Of a stretch of 64,000 bases of DNA, positions 1 through 11,759 are shown piece by piece. Positions within the stretch are counted from its first letter, which is position 1. The number at the start of each line of letters is the position of its first letter. The notes beneath the pieces are model-generated. The model saw only the letters and a list, made by a program, of their open reading frames with translations. It did no database searches and had not been told where the DNA came from. Origin of the DNA: Pseudeuparius sepicola (taxonomy: Eukaryota; Arthropoda; Insecta; Coleoptera; Anthribidae); the NCBI GenBank assembly GCA_963920635.1, contig OY987303.1, positions 49,227,223 through 49,291,222 on the forward strand, given 5' to 3'. The translations under genes were made by a program, and so were the position numbers.

Positions 1-941
1 CGCTCATAAAGATTATCATTTTACGCGAAAGACGTTAGTCTCAAAACACCTCCCATTAAAATATAAGCGAGCAAAGAAAGGGAGTATTAAGATTAAGACG
101 TACCCCTACTAACCGTATGCTTTCAAGCATTGCTTAATGTCTTCCTCTAAATTGAGAAATTCTGCAACCGTAATTTTTATGTTCCATAAATTGGGGAATC
201 TGTACTACAAGCCACTTTAGAACCAGTTTTGTAGTTTTTATTATTTATTAGTAGCAGGTAAATCTCAGTGATACAAATAGTTGATTGTTAGTGGTTCCGT
301 TCTGTTTCAGAACATTCTCTGTCCTAACCAAAGTAATATAAAATACGATAGACAGAGTCACTCACCACCCTCCGGTAATATTAATTATTGTTATATCTGT
401 TTTGGAAAATTTATGCAAAACTAATGAATTTGAATGTTGACTTTTTATTCATTTAATTTTGAATTCTTATATTATCGCAACAATTCTAAGGTATGTAAAG
501 GTAGAATATATCTTCATATAGCATTCGTCAACAACACCAAGTGGTGGGGGTGGAGAAATCAAGGGCAAGGTCGATGACTATTTTGAAGGAAAGTGAAATT
601 TTTGATTCGTATCCACTTTCTATAGTAATATTTTTCCATACCTGAGGCAGACAAAATATCAACAGTGATATACCGATTTTCCGAAAATTTCTAGTATTTT
701 CTTTTATAATCTGATTACGACCAGAGAGGTTTAGCTCAAGGGCTTTAGCTCTGATTATGAATGAAAAACCATGAAGTATGAAATTATCATGGGAAAAATC
801 AAGTTTCGATTGAATATAACACAGGTTAAACAATATTATAATATTTCATCAAAAAAATATTTTGGATGATATTTCTTTCGCCTGAAACATGTTTCATATC
901 GCAAAAGGCTATATATTATCACAGATATTATGCTGCTTTAT
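1..941. other. AT-rich stretch, no gene recognised
   Basis: No coding region, RNA gene or element end was recognised here. The small open frames present have no family features and look like chance frames in AT-rich DNA. Confidence 0.5.
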
Positions 942-2112
942 CGAAATACAGAAAGGTACGGGAGGTAAATAAATTACCACTTATAATATCCCTAGTAAAA
1001 ACTAGAGATATGTGGCATAGTTACCTTATAATTTCACCATATCTTGACACACATTCCATTTACCATGACATCGAAATACAGAAAGGTACGGGAGGTAAAT
1101 AAATTACCACTTATAATATCCCTAGTAAAAACTAGAGATATGTGGCATAGTTACCTTATAATTTCACCATATCTTGACACACATTCCATTTACCATGACA
1201 TCGAAATACAGAAAGGTACGGGAGGTAAATAAATTACCACTTATAATATCGCTAGTAAAAACTAGAGATATGTGGCATAGTTACCTTATAATTTCACCAT
1301 ATCTTGACACACATTCCATTTACCATGACATCGAAATACAGAAAGGTACGGGAGGTAAATAAATTACCACTTATAATTTCCCTAGTAAAAACTAGAGATA
1401 TGTGGCATAGTTACCTTATAATTTCACCATATCTTGACACACATTCCATTTACCATGACATACGAAATACAGAAAGGTACGGGAGGTAAATAAATTACCA
1501 CTTATAATATCCCTAGTAAAAACTAGAGATATGTGGCATAGTTACCTTATAATTTCACCATATCTTGACACACATTCCATTTACCATGACATCGAAATAC
1601 AGAAAGGTACGGGAGGTAAATAAATTACCACTTATAATATCCCTAGTAAAAACTAGAGATATGTGGCATAGTTACCTTATAATTTCACCATATCTTGACA
1701 CACATTCCATTTACCATGACATCGAAATACAGAAAGGTACGGGAGGTAAATAAATTACCACTTATAATATCCCTAGTAAAAACTAGAGATATGTGGCATA
1801 GTTACCTTATAATTTCACCATATCTTGACACACATTCCATTTACCATGACATCGAAATACAGAAAGGTACGGGAGGTCAATAAATTACCACTTATAATAT
1901 CCCTAGTAAAAACTAGAGATATGTGGCATAGTTACCTTATAATTTCACCATATCTTGACACACATTCCATTTACCATGACATCGAAATACAGAAAGGTAC
2001 GGGAGGTAAATAAATTACCACTTATAATATCCCTAGTAAAAACTAGAGATATGTGGCATAGTTACCTTATAATTTCACCATATCTTGACGCACATTCCAT
2101 TTACCATGACAT
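942..2112 (-). repeat. Tandem array, nine 130-bp units derived from the 3' end of a secreted-peptide gene
   Basis: Nine near-identical head-to-tail units begin at 942, 1072, 1202, 1332, 1463, 1593, 1723, 1853 and 1983; one unit is 131 bp. Only a few bases differ between units. Read on the minus strand, every unit carries the last eleven codons plus stop of the adjacent gene (VMVNGMCVKIW), the same short 3' sequence, and the donor-like ATAAG/GTAACT. Each unit also holds a pyrimidine-rich stretch ending in TACTAG, which could act as a splice acceptor. The rightmost unit runs directly into the real gene at 2075-2245, so the array grew from that gene's 3' exon. The near identity suggests recent expansion or ongoing homogenisation. 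Overlapping plus-strand frames through the array are by-products of the repeat. Confidence 0.93.
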
Positions 2113-2245
2113 AACCTGCCTTGCATGGTGCGACTACAAGACTCTCGGCCTGCAGATTGGCATTAGCTGACAAGTTTTTCGCAAAGACCACGGCCGTGCA
2201 AATCAGAACCACTAGAAAAACCAGCCAAGCACTTTTACGGAACAT
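2075..2245 (-). CDS. Small secreted peptide with C-terminal cysteine pair (paralog 1)
   Basis: This is a 56-residue frame starting at the ATG at 2245. A longer frame begins ten codons upstream, but MFRKSAWLVFLVVL matches the start of the paralog at 3364-3513, so the inner ATG is preferred. Residues 1 to about 22 are a signal peptide (basic start, hydrophobic core, AxxFA-like end). The mature part is about 34 residues and ends in CKAGYVMVNGMCVKIW, with two cysteines that could form one disulfide loop. Twelve bases after the stop is a donor-like ATAAG/GTAACT, suggesting a 3'UTR intron. Upstream, both this gene and the paralog share CTGATAAAATA, a GATA-type site with TATA-like character. The biochemical role is unknown; secretion is inferred from the signal peptide. 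The spacing resembles secapin-type peptides, but I cannot assign the family. Confidence 0.75.
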   Translation of the reverse strand: MFRKSAWLVFLVVLICTAVVFAKNLSANANLQAESLVVAPCKAGYVMVNGMCVKIW

Positions 2246-2529
2246 GATGTAAACGTACAAAATACGTATCAGCACACTAAAATTTGCTCGTCCTTTTTAC
2301 CATAGGTGAGTCAATACGACTATATTTTATCAGTAGATACCTATCTTATAATACGAAATGATATGGTTAATGAGTAAATATTGCACCTTCTCGGAATAGA
2401 AGTTAAAATTTCGTTTCATTCATCATTTAATATTTTATTCAGGGTGATTTATTATAAAGAATGTACAGTTCGAATTCCGATGGCTTAGAAAATACTCGAT
2501 GTATTTTTACAAGCTTTTATTTTTTAACT

Positions 2530-2850
2530 TCACCTATTTAAATCAGTTCCATCCAACCGACTGAGTTGAAATTTTGCAGATACTTTCGGTGCTGGTGACA
2601 ATACAATCAATATTGTATTTTATTTAAAATGGCCGCCGCTCCAAGATGGCGGATTGCCTTTTTCTTTACAAATGAATATCCCTAATTATTGATACCAAAT
2701 GAAAGGTTTTGACGAGTAGAAAACGAGGCGAGTGATCAAAAAGTTTGTCACAATTTGGCATTGAATTACCTTAAGGAAAACCTAGACACATATCTTATTC
2801 GCTTTATTAGGATAGTGAAATGAAAGCTTATTTTTAGATAGATATATCCA
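2530..2850 (+). repeat. Dispersed repeat, related copy near 52.92-53.25 kb
   Basis: The stretch with ACCGACTGAGTTGAAATTTT, then GGTGCTGGTGACAATA, then AAAATGGC recurs in diverged form at 52920-53250. Both copies also share a TGCCAAATT-type block near their right part. No coding capacity is seen; it is probably a non-autonomous element. Confidence 0.6.
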
Positions 2851-3363
2851 TAGTGCAAATGTTCTCAACAACGGAGTATAAAGAAAGGCATGATTGCGAA
2901 GTCAGAGTAGGTCCCATATTACAACTACACCCCACAGCCTAATCTTGAAAACTGGCAATTAATTACAATATGTGCAGCTATTACAATAGTTGTTAACATT
3001 TCTAGGAAGACACCTCTGATCCCAAACAACAACAACCTACAGGTGGAGAAGATTGAATAGTACAGAGACTTGGAAAAACGAATTGGTAACCTTTAAATGG
3101 TTCTAATCGTCGTTACAGCAAAGAGTTTCATGGAAAACAAGAAAGAGCTGGGTCTAACCAAAAATTTTAATACAAATATCCCGAAACCTACTACCCGCGA
3201 CAAACCAAACATTAGCGTGAAATAACCTGTCCGAGACAGATCCTTTTGATGTCCGGGATGTCTTGGATGCAAGTGAATGTTGTCCGTAGGCATGCGAATG
3301 CCATATGGCTAAATAAATGCATACAATAATAATCATAATTTATGTCATAGTTACCTTATAATT

Positions 3364-3513
3364 TCACCATTTCTTGACACACATTCCATTGGCCATAACA
3401 TAACCTTTCTTGCACGGCGGAAGGACAATATTGGCAGGCAAGTTTTTAGCAAAAATCGTGGCCATGCAAATCAAGAACGCAAGAAGAACCAGCCAACCAC
3501 TTTTGCGAAACAT
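3364..3513 (-). CDS. Small secreted peptide with C-terminal cysteine pair (paralog 2)
   Basis: A complete 49-residue frame, easily missed because it is so short, runs from the ATG at 3513 to the TGA at 3364. It starts MFRKSGWLVLLAFLI, a clear signal peptide ending near residue 22, and ends CKKGYVMANGMCVKKW. It is the closest paralog of the gene at 2075-2245: same start, same cysteine spacing (ten residues between the two Cys), same TGA followed by AATTATAAG/GTAACT, and the same upstream CTGATAAAATA. It lacks about seven mature residues that paralog 1 has, just before the first Cys. No tandem array follows it. A recent local duplication is the simplest explanation. Function unknown. Confidence 0.75.
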   Translation of the reverse strand: MFRKSGWLVLLAFLICMATIFAKNLPANIVLPPCKKGYVMANGMCVKKW

Positions 3514-3922
3514 GCTGTAAACTTGCATTTTTAAAATTTGATCGTTCGGCCTAAGAGGTGAGTCAGTACTAATGTATTTTATCAGTAGATAAGACCTCGT
3601 AAATCCACATGATAAATGATTAATGAGTAAATATCACGGTTTGTTGGAGTGGAAAATGATTTCATCCAAATATAAACATGTCCACTTCCTGGCGACTCCG
3701 TTTTTTTTTCATCAGTTTTTGTAAAAATGTACACATAGAATAATCGGAGAATATATTTTCAATCATAGGAGGTGAAAAGTGCAATGTTGTATTAATTTGG
3801 AATTATAAAATTCGTTTGATGTGTTAAAATCTGCATGTTTTATAAATAATCTTGATTTAATCGCGCTATTGATATGGAAAATTGATAATTTATGATGTCA
3901 AAGTGAATTTACTGGTAGGTAT

Positions 3923-4167
3923 TGTGGTGCTTGTTTGAATCGACAGGTATTATAATTATTGTTTAATATTATCATTGTTGATAAAATAAGATATTCCTTG
4001 AAAACGTGTTGCTAGGGATATATATATATATAAAATAAAAAAAAGAACCACAATAGATTAAAGAGTATTACTACTTATTATTTTTGGAGTCAGAAATCAA
4101 GAACAATAATTACTAAATTCTAAGTTAACATTCTTCAAATAAGTGGCACACACCATAATACGCCATA
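3923..4167 (+). repeat. 5' LTR
   Basis: This 245-bp LTR starts TGTGGTGC and ends CGCCATA. It contains a (TA)n run and is followed two bases later by the PBS-like TGGTGACCCCG. The 3' copy is at 5632-5875. Confidence 0.9.
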
Positions 4168-4169
4168 AT

Positions 4170-4187
4170 TGGTGACCCCGACGTGAT
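4170..4187 (+). other. Primer binding site
   Basis: TGGTGACCCCGACGTGAT follows the 5' LTR by two bases. TGG at the start fits pairing with the CCA end of a tRNA, as in Ty3/Gypsy elements. I do not assign the tRNA. Confidence 0.6.
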
Positions 4188-4555
4188 CTACTTCTAGAGC
4201 GGTCTCTGCATGTAGTGCATTGATATTGATTATTTGATCTAGTAATTGTATTATTTTGAGAGGTCAAATTTGTTTGAATAGAATTAATTTGAGATTCCAT
4301 TGAATTTTGTTTTTGAGAAATAGATAAAAGAATATTTTGACAGCTAACTGAAAATTCAGAAAAAGCTTTGATTAGTTCTTTTGTTGAATCAGATGAACTA
4401 CTATTATTATTATTTTGAAAATTTGATTGAGGATGAACCTTTTGTTGATTAATTTCTGAAATATTATTAAAATTTGATAATGGTTTATAAGTTTCCCAAA
4501 TTTTATCAGCAAGTTCTAGTAAATCGTTGACATTTTCCTTACCTGATGCTGTCAA
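4178..4555 (-). pseudogene. Gag fragment of the LTR element, inverted
   Basis: The minus strand encodes a frame with NVNDLLELADKIWE near its start, typical of the N-terminal Gag region of several insect Ty3/Gypsy elements. A Ser/Asn-rich linker, a Q/N-rich helix-like region and then CTTCRDRSRSRSRRG follow. The frame then runs into the PBS and LTR, so it has no native end. It points opposite to the integrase frame beside it, which no functional LTR element would have. It is best read as a piece of gag inverted within the element. About ten bases overlap the start of the integrase-side frame, marking the junction near 4550. Confidence 0.6.
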
Positions 4556-5601
4556 AGCTACAAGAATCGTTTTTGGTAAACGTCTTTTCCATAGTTAAAC
4601 CAACAAAACAAATGATTGGTAAATGTTATTTTTGGCCCAAAATGAATACAGACATAGACAAATGGACCAAATGTTGTTTAAATTGTCAAACTTCAAAAAT
4701 TCACAGACATACAAAATCTCCTTTAAGTAAATTTGAAATTCCTAAAGGTCGATTTGAACATATACATCTAGATTTAGTAGGCCCTCTTACTCCTTCAAGT
4801 GGTTGTACATACATACTTACTGTTATCGAAAGATTCACTCGTTGGACAGAAGCTTATCCGATATCCAATATTACAGCACAGACTGTAGCTAAAACTCTTT
4901 TAACTCACTATTTTTCACGTTTTGGTTTACCTCATACAATAACGCACGATCAAGGTTCACAATTTGAATCAGCTTTATTCTCAGAATTTAGTAAATTTCT
5001 CGGTATTCATAAAATACACACATCTACTTATCATCCGCAAAGCAATGGCATGTTAGAGAGATTTCATAGAACATTAAAAGCCGCTCTTACTGCCAGAGGA
5101 AATATAAATCGTTGGAAAGATGAACTACCTTTAATATTATTAGGTCTCAGAACCTCAGTAAAGGAAGACCTTCAGTGTTCCTCTGCTGAATTGGTTTATG
5201 GACAACCTTTGAGACTACCTGGAGAATTTTTTATTAAATCACAAGAAAACGTTGACACTTTCCCTATTTTAGTTAATTTACAAGAAATGTTTTGTAATTT
5301 AAAACCAACAACAGTGAGTAGCCATAATCGAGAAAAACCCTTTGTTTCACCAGCTTTAAAAGATACAAATTATGTTTTTGTTAAAGTTGAAGGTAAAAAA
5401 ACATCTCTTTCACCAGCTTTCGAAGGTCCTTACAAGGTGATTAAAAAATTTTCAAAAACATTTGTTATTTTAAAAAGAAACGAAGAAATGGTAATTAGTA
5501 TTGACCGTGTTAAACCCGCATTTATTCTTTCAGAAAATTTTAATGATTTTAACGAAAATAAAATTAAAAAAAAGAGTTACTTTTGTTTTAAATTAGATTG
5601 A
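4546..5601 (+). pseudogene. Ty3/Gypsy integrase, C-terminal part of pol
   Basis: This uninterrupted frame of about 351 codons is the 3' end of a pol gene. It has the second half of the zinc-binding domain (WTKCCLNCQTSK, near residues 40-52). The catalytic core carries the three acidic residues: D in HLDLVGP (about 76), D in THDQGSQFES (about 138), and E in NGMLERFHR (about 174). A C-terminal domain with FEGPYKVIKKFSKTFVIL follows. Integrase inserts the cDNA into the host genome. The HH half of the HHCC finger and everything upstream (protease, RT, RNase H) are missing, so no native start codon exists and the annotated ATG is arbitrary. The frame itself shows no decay, consistent with a young insertion. 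Confidence 0.85.
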
Positions 5602-5616
5602 CATTTAATTCTTCTT

Positions 5617-5627
5617 AAAGAGGGGAG
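5617..5627 (+). other. Polypurine tract
   Basis: AAAGAGGGGAG lies immediately before the 3' LTR, the expected place for the plus-strand primer of an LTR retrotransposon. Confidence 0.65.
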
Positions 5628-5631
5628 TATT

Positions 5632-5875
5632 TGTGGTGCTTGTTTGAATCGACAGGTATTATAATTATTGTTTAATATTATCATTGTTGATGAAATAAGA
5701 TATTCCTTGAAAACGTGTTGCTAGGGATATATATATATAAAAAATAAAAAAAGAACCACAATAGATTAAAGAGTATTACTACTTATTATTTTTGGAGTCA
5801 GAAATCAAGAACAATAATTACTAAATTCTAAGTTAACATTCTTCAAATAAGTGGCACACACCATAATACGCCATA
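5632..5875 (+). repeat. 3' LTR
   Basis: This 244-bp copy differs from the 5' LTR mainly in the TA/A run and one substitution. It is followed directly by the target duplication GGTAT. Confidence 0.9.
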
Positions 5876-6448
5876 GGTATATAAATTATTATTGATTGTA
5901 CAGTTGTACATACCTACCACTATCGAAATTAGAGAAGCTATTGAAAAGTATGAGCAATTTTTTTTTTCAAAATATATACATGCAGCACTATCTATTGGCG
6001 ACTAAAACTGTTAAAAGCACTTTTTCGGCTAGTTGAAGTGTTTTCCGTTTTCGGGAAATAAATTACTCAACCTACGGCGTCATGCTCAACCCGTATCCTC
6101 GTGCGATATGGACAACATATCCACTCATGTTTCTACAAACTACTATTTTCTAATCCCACGTTTTGGTATATATTTGCCGTTTTCTATACAAACTACATAA
6201 TGAAAAGTTAGACAGTTGCAGTTTGAAGGGATAAGATTTCACTCCATCCCAGGACGAATGGAAAATCGAAATGAACCAATCACAGTTAAAAGCAGCGGAA
6301 ATGTAAAGAATGTGGTGGAAATGTAATGTAAAGAATGCTATAACAAGTAACTTTTCCCAAGACTTGCAATACCGGTTAGAAAATCAACAAGTATGTTGAT
6401 GTTTTGTCATAACAATAAGCCTATTTTTAAATAACCTAGTCTTTTACC

Positions 6449-6628
6449 GTTGACTGAAGTATTAATAAGACTTCTCACGGCTATAGTTTCATGTCCTGGA
6501 AAGTAGATGGCGTGTATGGTCAACAATGTATTTTGCATTGTATTTTGTCTCCGGGAAGCGCATGGTGAGCCAGAGAACTGTCAAACATGATAGCCGTGAG
6601 CAGTCTTTATTAATACGCGAGTCAACGC
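6449..6628. mobile_element. Short MITE with about 45-bp terminal inverted repeats
   Basis: The left end GTTGACTGAAGTATTAATAA continues into CTCACGGCTAT. It is mirrored at the right by ATAGCCGTGAGCAGTC, then TTATTAATACGCGAGTCAAC. The interior of about 90 bp has no coding frame. Family unknown. Confidence 0.6.
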
Positions 6629-9600
6629 TTTTACTTTTTAACTGATTTTCAGGCTGCAATTTTTTTATCCTACTTAGATATCTCTTGGGGCACCTTGGGG
6701 CAATGGGGCAATGAATTTATGATTAACAATCAACAAATTAAAGAATAATCTGTAAAGAATTATTTTATTCAGGCAGTTATGCCCCGATAGATTATTTTAT
6801 CACAGTAGTTGCTACGGAAACTATACTAAAATCGTATAACGTAAACAAGAGCACGTGCGTTGAGACATTCGCCAGGGCCGCACTGAGGCACGACCTTTAT
6901 TTAATTTTAGTTTCACGATTGTTTGCATCAAAAATTTTAAGGAAAAAATTATTGGCTTAATTAAAATGGTTCAAAACATCGATAAAATTATTTGTGGCAG
7001 TATCTAAATAGCTGAAAACAACAAGATAAAACCGCATAACTACACTTTTGCAATCGAGTACGTCCCTGTTGCCGTGTCGGGTGAAATTTTGCAGCCTACC
7101 GACCAATCGCGGAACGTCATTGAACACGTGGTTTTATTTACGCCGGGCGTAAGGATTGCTCGATTTTAGTATACTTAGGATATCTGGTGGGGGTAATGAT
7201 GACACGCCCTATCACTCTTCTTCTAAAGAGAAGTTTTATCCAGGTGGGATCTTGGCCAAATCCCTATATTTTTGCCGTTAATATGCACTAGAAAAACATT
7301 AATTGTAGATTCGTTACATAAGCGCATTTTTATATTATCTAGTCTTGTTATGCAAAAATTTACTAAAAATGTGCAATGTAATTACTTTTATCTTTTTCTC
7401 ATTATTGCATGCAGAATAACAATTTTGGCCAAGTTTTTTGTAACAAGCAAATTTCAAATACATACTGTAGCGTTTCAAAAATATCGCGCCTTTTCTTTTA
7501 TTTGTATGTGTGTTAAAGTCACTAAGTTCGACGCTTTAGGTTGTGTCGAGTTTGTTTGAGAGAAAAGGATTGAGTTTTTCACAGCCACTTCGCTTTGCAT
7601 TTCCCATCATATTCAGAAAGGTTAGTAATAATTGTACCTGCCGTCTGAAACTGCCTGTTTTGTAGAATAAATTAGGGCAAACTAGGTTGGTAAGTCCTGG
7701 TCAACGCCGGGATTTCCTTGTTCGTTTTTGTGGCGCCCGGTGGTACCTATCGTTTTTGTTGGGAAAAAAAGGTATTCTGGGCTGAACCGTTGTGCGTTAT
7801 GTGCGAGATCTTTGGATTATTTCGTCCTCCGAATATTTTTGATATCTTCTGGAGTGCCGTACCTTGCCCTGCCTTACTTTGCTTATCGTTTGCATTGTTT
7901 GCATTCTGGAAAGCCAGTATCACCTGGTGGACTGTTTCTTTTAAGTGGGTAAGCTCGTTTTTATTATTTTTTTAATTCGACATTTTTTTATGGTCTTGTA
8001 GGCATACTTCCTGCCCGAGTGATTGGGACTGTTATAGTCATATCCAGTTCTTTCATCCCTGTGCCACAGAAGGCCTGCAGCTTTACCTAGTTATCTAAGA
8101 AAACCCACAAGAAAGTGGTAAGTGTACAAGTTAGATCATAACCATGAGTATAGGTCGAATTGGTATATATTTTGGGGTTTTCTATTGGGATGGTGCTTGC
8201 GACAGTTGCTAGTCTCTTGAAATGTTTACGTTGGTAAAAGTCACAGTTATGAGTTAATGTTCCTAAATTAGTCATCTGGATTTCTCTATTTTTCTGACTT
8301 CAATTTATAGCGAGGTTATATCATTGTAGTTTTTTCAGCAAAATTGTATAGTGCGGCGTTGTAAAAAATAGTGTATAATTACGTGTTTTTAGTGTAGATT
8401 TTTCAACGGTATTAATTTTTGTGGCTTATACACTTCTAAGCAAACAAAGTAAACTAATAATTTAGAACTATTTTAAGTTTTTAAAGATTTTGGTTGGTGG
8501 TTTCAGCTACTGGCTTATGTTATGTTTGTGCTAAGCCAATGCCTGACGTAGTTGTCAGTCCATGGTAAAATCACAAGTCATGCAAAAATTATCTCTAAGG
8601 TCTCTAACAATACACCTTATAATGATGGTGTACAAATTTCGCGTCAATGGGTTAAATATTTCCAATGCCTAACACCCCTACAAGTCATTGGCTATACAAT
8701 TGGCACTGACTATGGCAGACTTCGAACGTTTGATGATCAGTCAACGCTTCGGAGTTCTGTCTTCGTCTTCAAGAGCATCAGAACATGTATAGATTTGTCA
8801 CTCAACGATTCTAAGCCATGTCGTCTTCTTGTCGAAAGCCCTGAACAGGACCAATAACTACTACTACGATCTTTAAAAGTTTACAATGTCAAATTAAATT
8901 AAATTATTCAAAATAAGTTCAAAGATGTGTAGTTAAGAAACGACCCTAGAGAATTTATGCGGTCTGTCAGGGGTGGAGAAGAAACAGTATTTTTAGAAGA
9001 AAAAAAGAGAAAAAGATAGAAAACAGATAGAAGATAGAAAATATTAAATGAGAACATAAACAGTTGGAGCTAAATAAAATGGGAATACATTTACGAGAAT
9101 CAATATTATCATAGAAAAATAAAAGAAATAGGTAAATAAAAGCGAACATTATTTTTAATGACAACTGTAACGTAATGAACAAATAATAATTTACAAAATT
9201 GAAAATCCAAAGTTTTCTACTTAAGAATAAGTTACTATATGTTCCAGAAATGAGAATGTACGAATAAATAAACATTTCTATACATAAAATAATCAATTGT
9301 GTTTTCTTTTTTAAAAATTGGTGTGACAATTTTTATAGGGTGTCAGGTTTTGGGCTTATCAGATTCAGGCTAAGGGTCTAGTCAAAAATCACTATGTCAG
9401 TTACTGGATAAAAAAATATAATTTTTAAAATATTGTTTACAAAAAAATATATTGCAGATTTGATTGGGGTGTTGGTAATTATTTCAGTGATGTCTCTCCT
9501 ACTTACTCCATATTAAGAATCATCAATAAACGCTCCAAATTGATTTTTATAGATTAAAATTTGATAAATAGATGCTTAAAGTGTCAGGCATTGGTAAGTT

Positions 9601-10766
9601 TACGTTACCCACAAAAAATAAAAATAAGTTAGGCACACAGCGTCAATTGTGGGCCCTGCTGCCATCTGTACCCCTTCAATCGTACCTATATCAGTTTGAG
9701 GTTACTATTTGCTTCTGTATGCTTGAGAAACGCTTCGCTGGAATCAACTGATCTTTTGTTTTGGTGAAGTGTGAAGTGTTAATTTATACATTTTTTTATA
9801 GAAGAAAAATCCGGTTTTCGACTACCGAAAAAAACGGGGGGGCCCATAATAGTGTTAGCCCAGGGCCCCCAAAACTTACGGTCCGCCCCTGCACACTCTA
9901 CAAGCAAACTTAGTATATACCTATGTACTGTGGTCATAATAAGACCCACCCCTCATTTTATTTTGAATAGTGATCATATTATCAAGTAATACTTTTGTCA
10001 TAAAAGTAAAAGTGTAAACTTTAAGAGTTCAAACTTGAAAAGTGCTATAGTTACTCTAATGCAATTTAATATATTTTTGTGCACGTTTCTAATAACAGGC
10101 CATAAATAAGTTCATATCCATTTGTAGACGGTTGAGTTCATCCAGGTGGATGACTTTTGTTTGATTTACATAGAAGTTGTGTTTCATTGCTCACATCTTT
10201 GCAAAGTGACAACTCGTTTTTTATCAATGTGGTTTTCCAGCTTTCCAAAAAAAAATCTCGGTGGCGCCCTTTTTTTTCTCTTTTCATGAACATTTGCTTT
10301 ACATTAAAATAAATTAAATTGAAAATTTCCTTGCCCACGAACCCTGCTCTTCACCAACCCCATAGCTGTCGTACGCATTGTGCACTACCCTTAAGGTAAG
10401 CTACAATACCTCTGATTGTTTCAGTGTAGCGGCTCATAGGAACTCTCATAGTACAAAAAGATATAAATTCTCTGTACATGAATGGTCGGGCTTCATTCGT
10501 TTATTCCTTGCCAGTTTTCGTAGGTTTTTTTATGAGAAAATAATATTGAGGTAATTCAACATGTAAAGTAACAAAAATAAACTCTTGTCCCGTGTGTTCG
10601 CGGGTGAAGTTACAAAGGGGAGAAAGTCCCCGTTCTTGCTTTTCAAAATCACTCTCACAAATATGAATGTGAGTTAAGACTTTCAGTATGCAGGGTTATT
10701 CACTAAGGATTTCACAATGTTAACTTTTTTATTTTTTACCCTAGAAAAAATCGAAGAAGCTTTATA
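6629..10766. other. About 4 kb without a recognised gene
   Basis: Several short frames occur (for example near 7718-7975 and 8552-8857) but none shows a recognisable domain, signal peptide plus splice site, or paralog here. The end near 9836-9893 has a G-run followed by a C-rich block ending GGTCCGCCCCTG, which resembles a DNA-transposon end, but I found no matching left end. The rest is AT-rich and featureless to me. Confidence 0.4.
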
Positions 10767-11250
10767 CAGGGTGAGTCATTAATAATGGGAAATAGAGCAA
10801 CTGCATATATTATGGGCCAAAACATTACGATTGAGGCTAATATGCCTTATAGAAATTTTGTTCGTTTAAGAGATACAGGGTTGAAATTTGTTTTTTGAAA
10901 TTGCATTTTAGCTACATCTCCCAAAATAATGAAGCTGCTGAACTGAAATTTGGCACTGCTATGTTTCTGGGGATGGAGAATAAGCTGAAAATGTCAATTT
11001 CCACCTATCTCACAAAGGGCGCCACTTGCCCTGTTTTTGGATCGTGCGTTTACTCGTAACTTTTTTGAGATTATCTTTTTAGTCCTGCAGGTTCATCATT
11101 TTAGTGCATCTTTCGTTCTGCCACAAAGAGGTACTCTTGTTTCATAACGATCAAATCAACCGTTTGCGTTGAAATTGCCAAAACGTGCCCCAAAACACTC
11201 GCCGACTTCAATATTCGAAAAATAAAATTTTCGCCTACCCTTTCAAATAT
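10767..11250 (+). mobile_element. TA-flanked CAGGGTG element, partial copy
   Basis: It starts at TA/CAGGGTGAGTCATTAATAA. From about 10860 it matches 24050-24435 in the same orientation (shared blocks include GAAATTTGGCACTG, TTTTTGGATCGTGCGTTTAC and AAAACGTGCCCCAAAACAC). The right terminus is not visible here. No coding capacity. Confidence 0.6.
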
Positions 11251-11637
11251 TACACAACGACAACGACTGTACCACTTAAAGTGAGAAAAAAACATATGAA
11301 CAATGTCCCAAAAATGTTCACTTTCAAAATGGAATGGATTGAAACTCGATAAAATTTAGACACAATATTTCAAGAAAACGAATGTGTTTCGATCCAGGGA
11401 CTTTTTAAAATAAGGGGACCCAGCACATAGGAAAAGTGAAGCCTTGAGGGGAAGTTTGTTTTCTGTTGACTGCAAGGAGACCACAAGGGGGCTGATACAA
11501 GGTTATGTTATATGTCAGTGTCCAACTGCCATCAGGTTTTATGTGACATGCCAGTGCCATAGATTCTAAAGAAGGCAAAATATTTCCCATCATAATTCAC
11601 AATTTTTAACTTTTCTAACTTCCAGATACTCAGATGT

Positions 11638-11663
11638 GTAGTAGTAGTAGTAGTAGTAGTAGT
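11638..11663. repeat. (GTA)n microsatellite
   Basis: About eight to nine perfect GTA repeats. A shorter interrupted run occurs near 16378-16402. Confidence 0.9.
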
Positions 11664-11759
11664 CCCAATAATTGCAACCAGATGTTTCCTGTATCACCTT
11701 TAGTAATCCTACAATTCCCATTACGTGGGCATTACGTATAAGTAGGTACCACGGCAATA

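Larger units (their letters stand above)
3918..5880 (+). mobile_element. Ty3/Gypsy-type LTR retrotransposon, internally rearranged, young insertion
   Basis: Two direct LTRs of about 245 bp (3923-4167 and 5632-5875) begin TGTGGTGC and end CGCCATA. They are flanked by the 5-bp target duplication GGTAT (3918-3922 and 5876-5880). A primer-binding-site-like TGGTGACCCCG follows the left LTR at 4170, and a polypurine tract (AAAGAGGGGAG, 5617-5627) precedes the right one. The LTRs differ at only a few positions, so the insertion is recent. The interior of about 1.46 kb lacks protease, reverse transcriptase and RNase H. It keeps a gag piece in inverted orientation joined to an integrase frame. The exact target duplication outside the rearranged interior suggests the defective form itself was mobilised, using enzymes from a complete relative. 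Confidence 0.9.

Noticed and set aside
866..2170. A ladder of overlapping 62-codon plus-strand frames
   Set aside because: They are the same sequence read repeatedly through the 130-bp array; no promoter, signal peptide or independent support.
8969..9893. A hAT-like element from CAGGGGTGG to CCGCCCCTG
   Set aside because: The presumed ends agree only over a few bases and no 8-bp target duplication is present.
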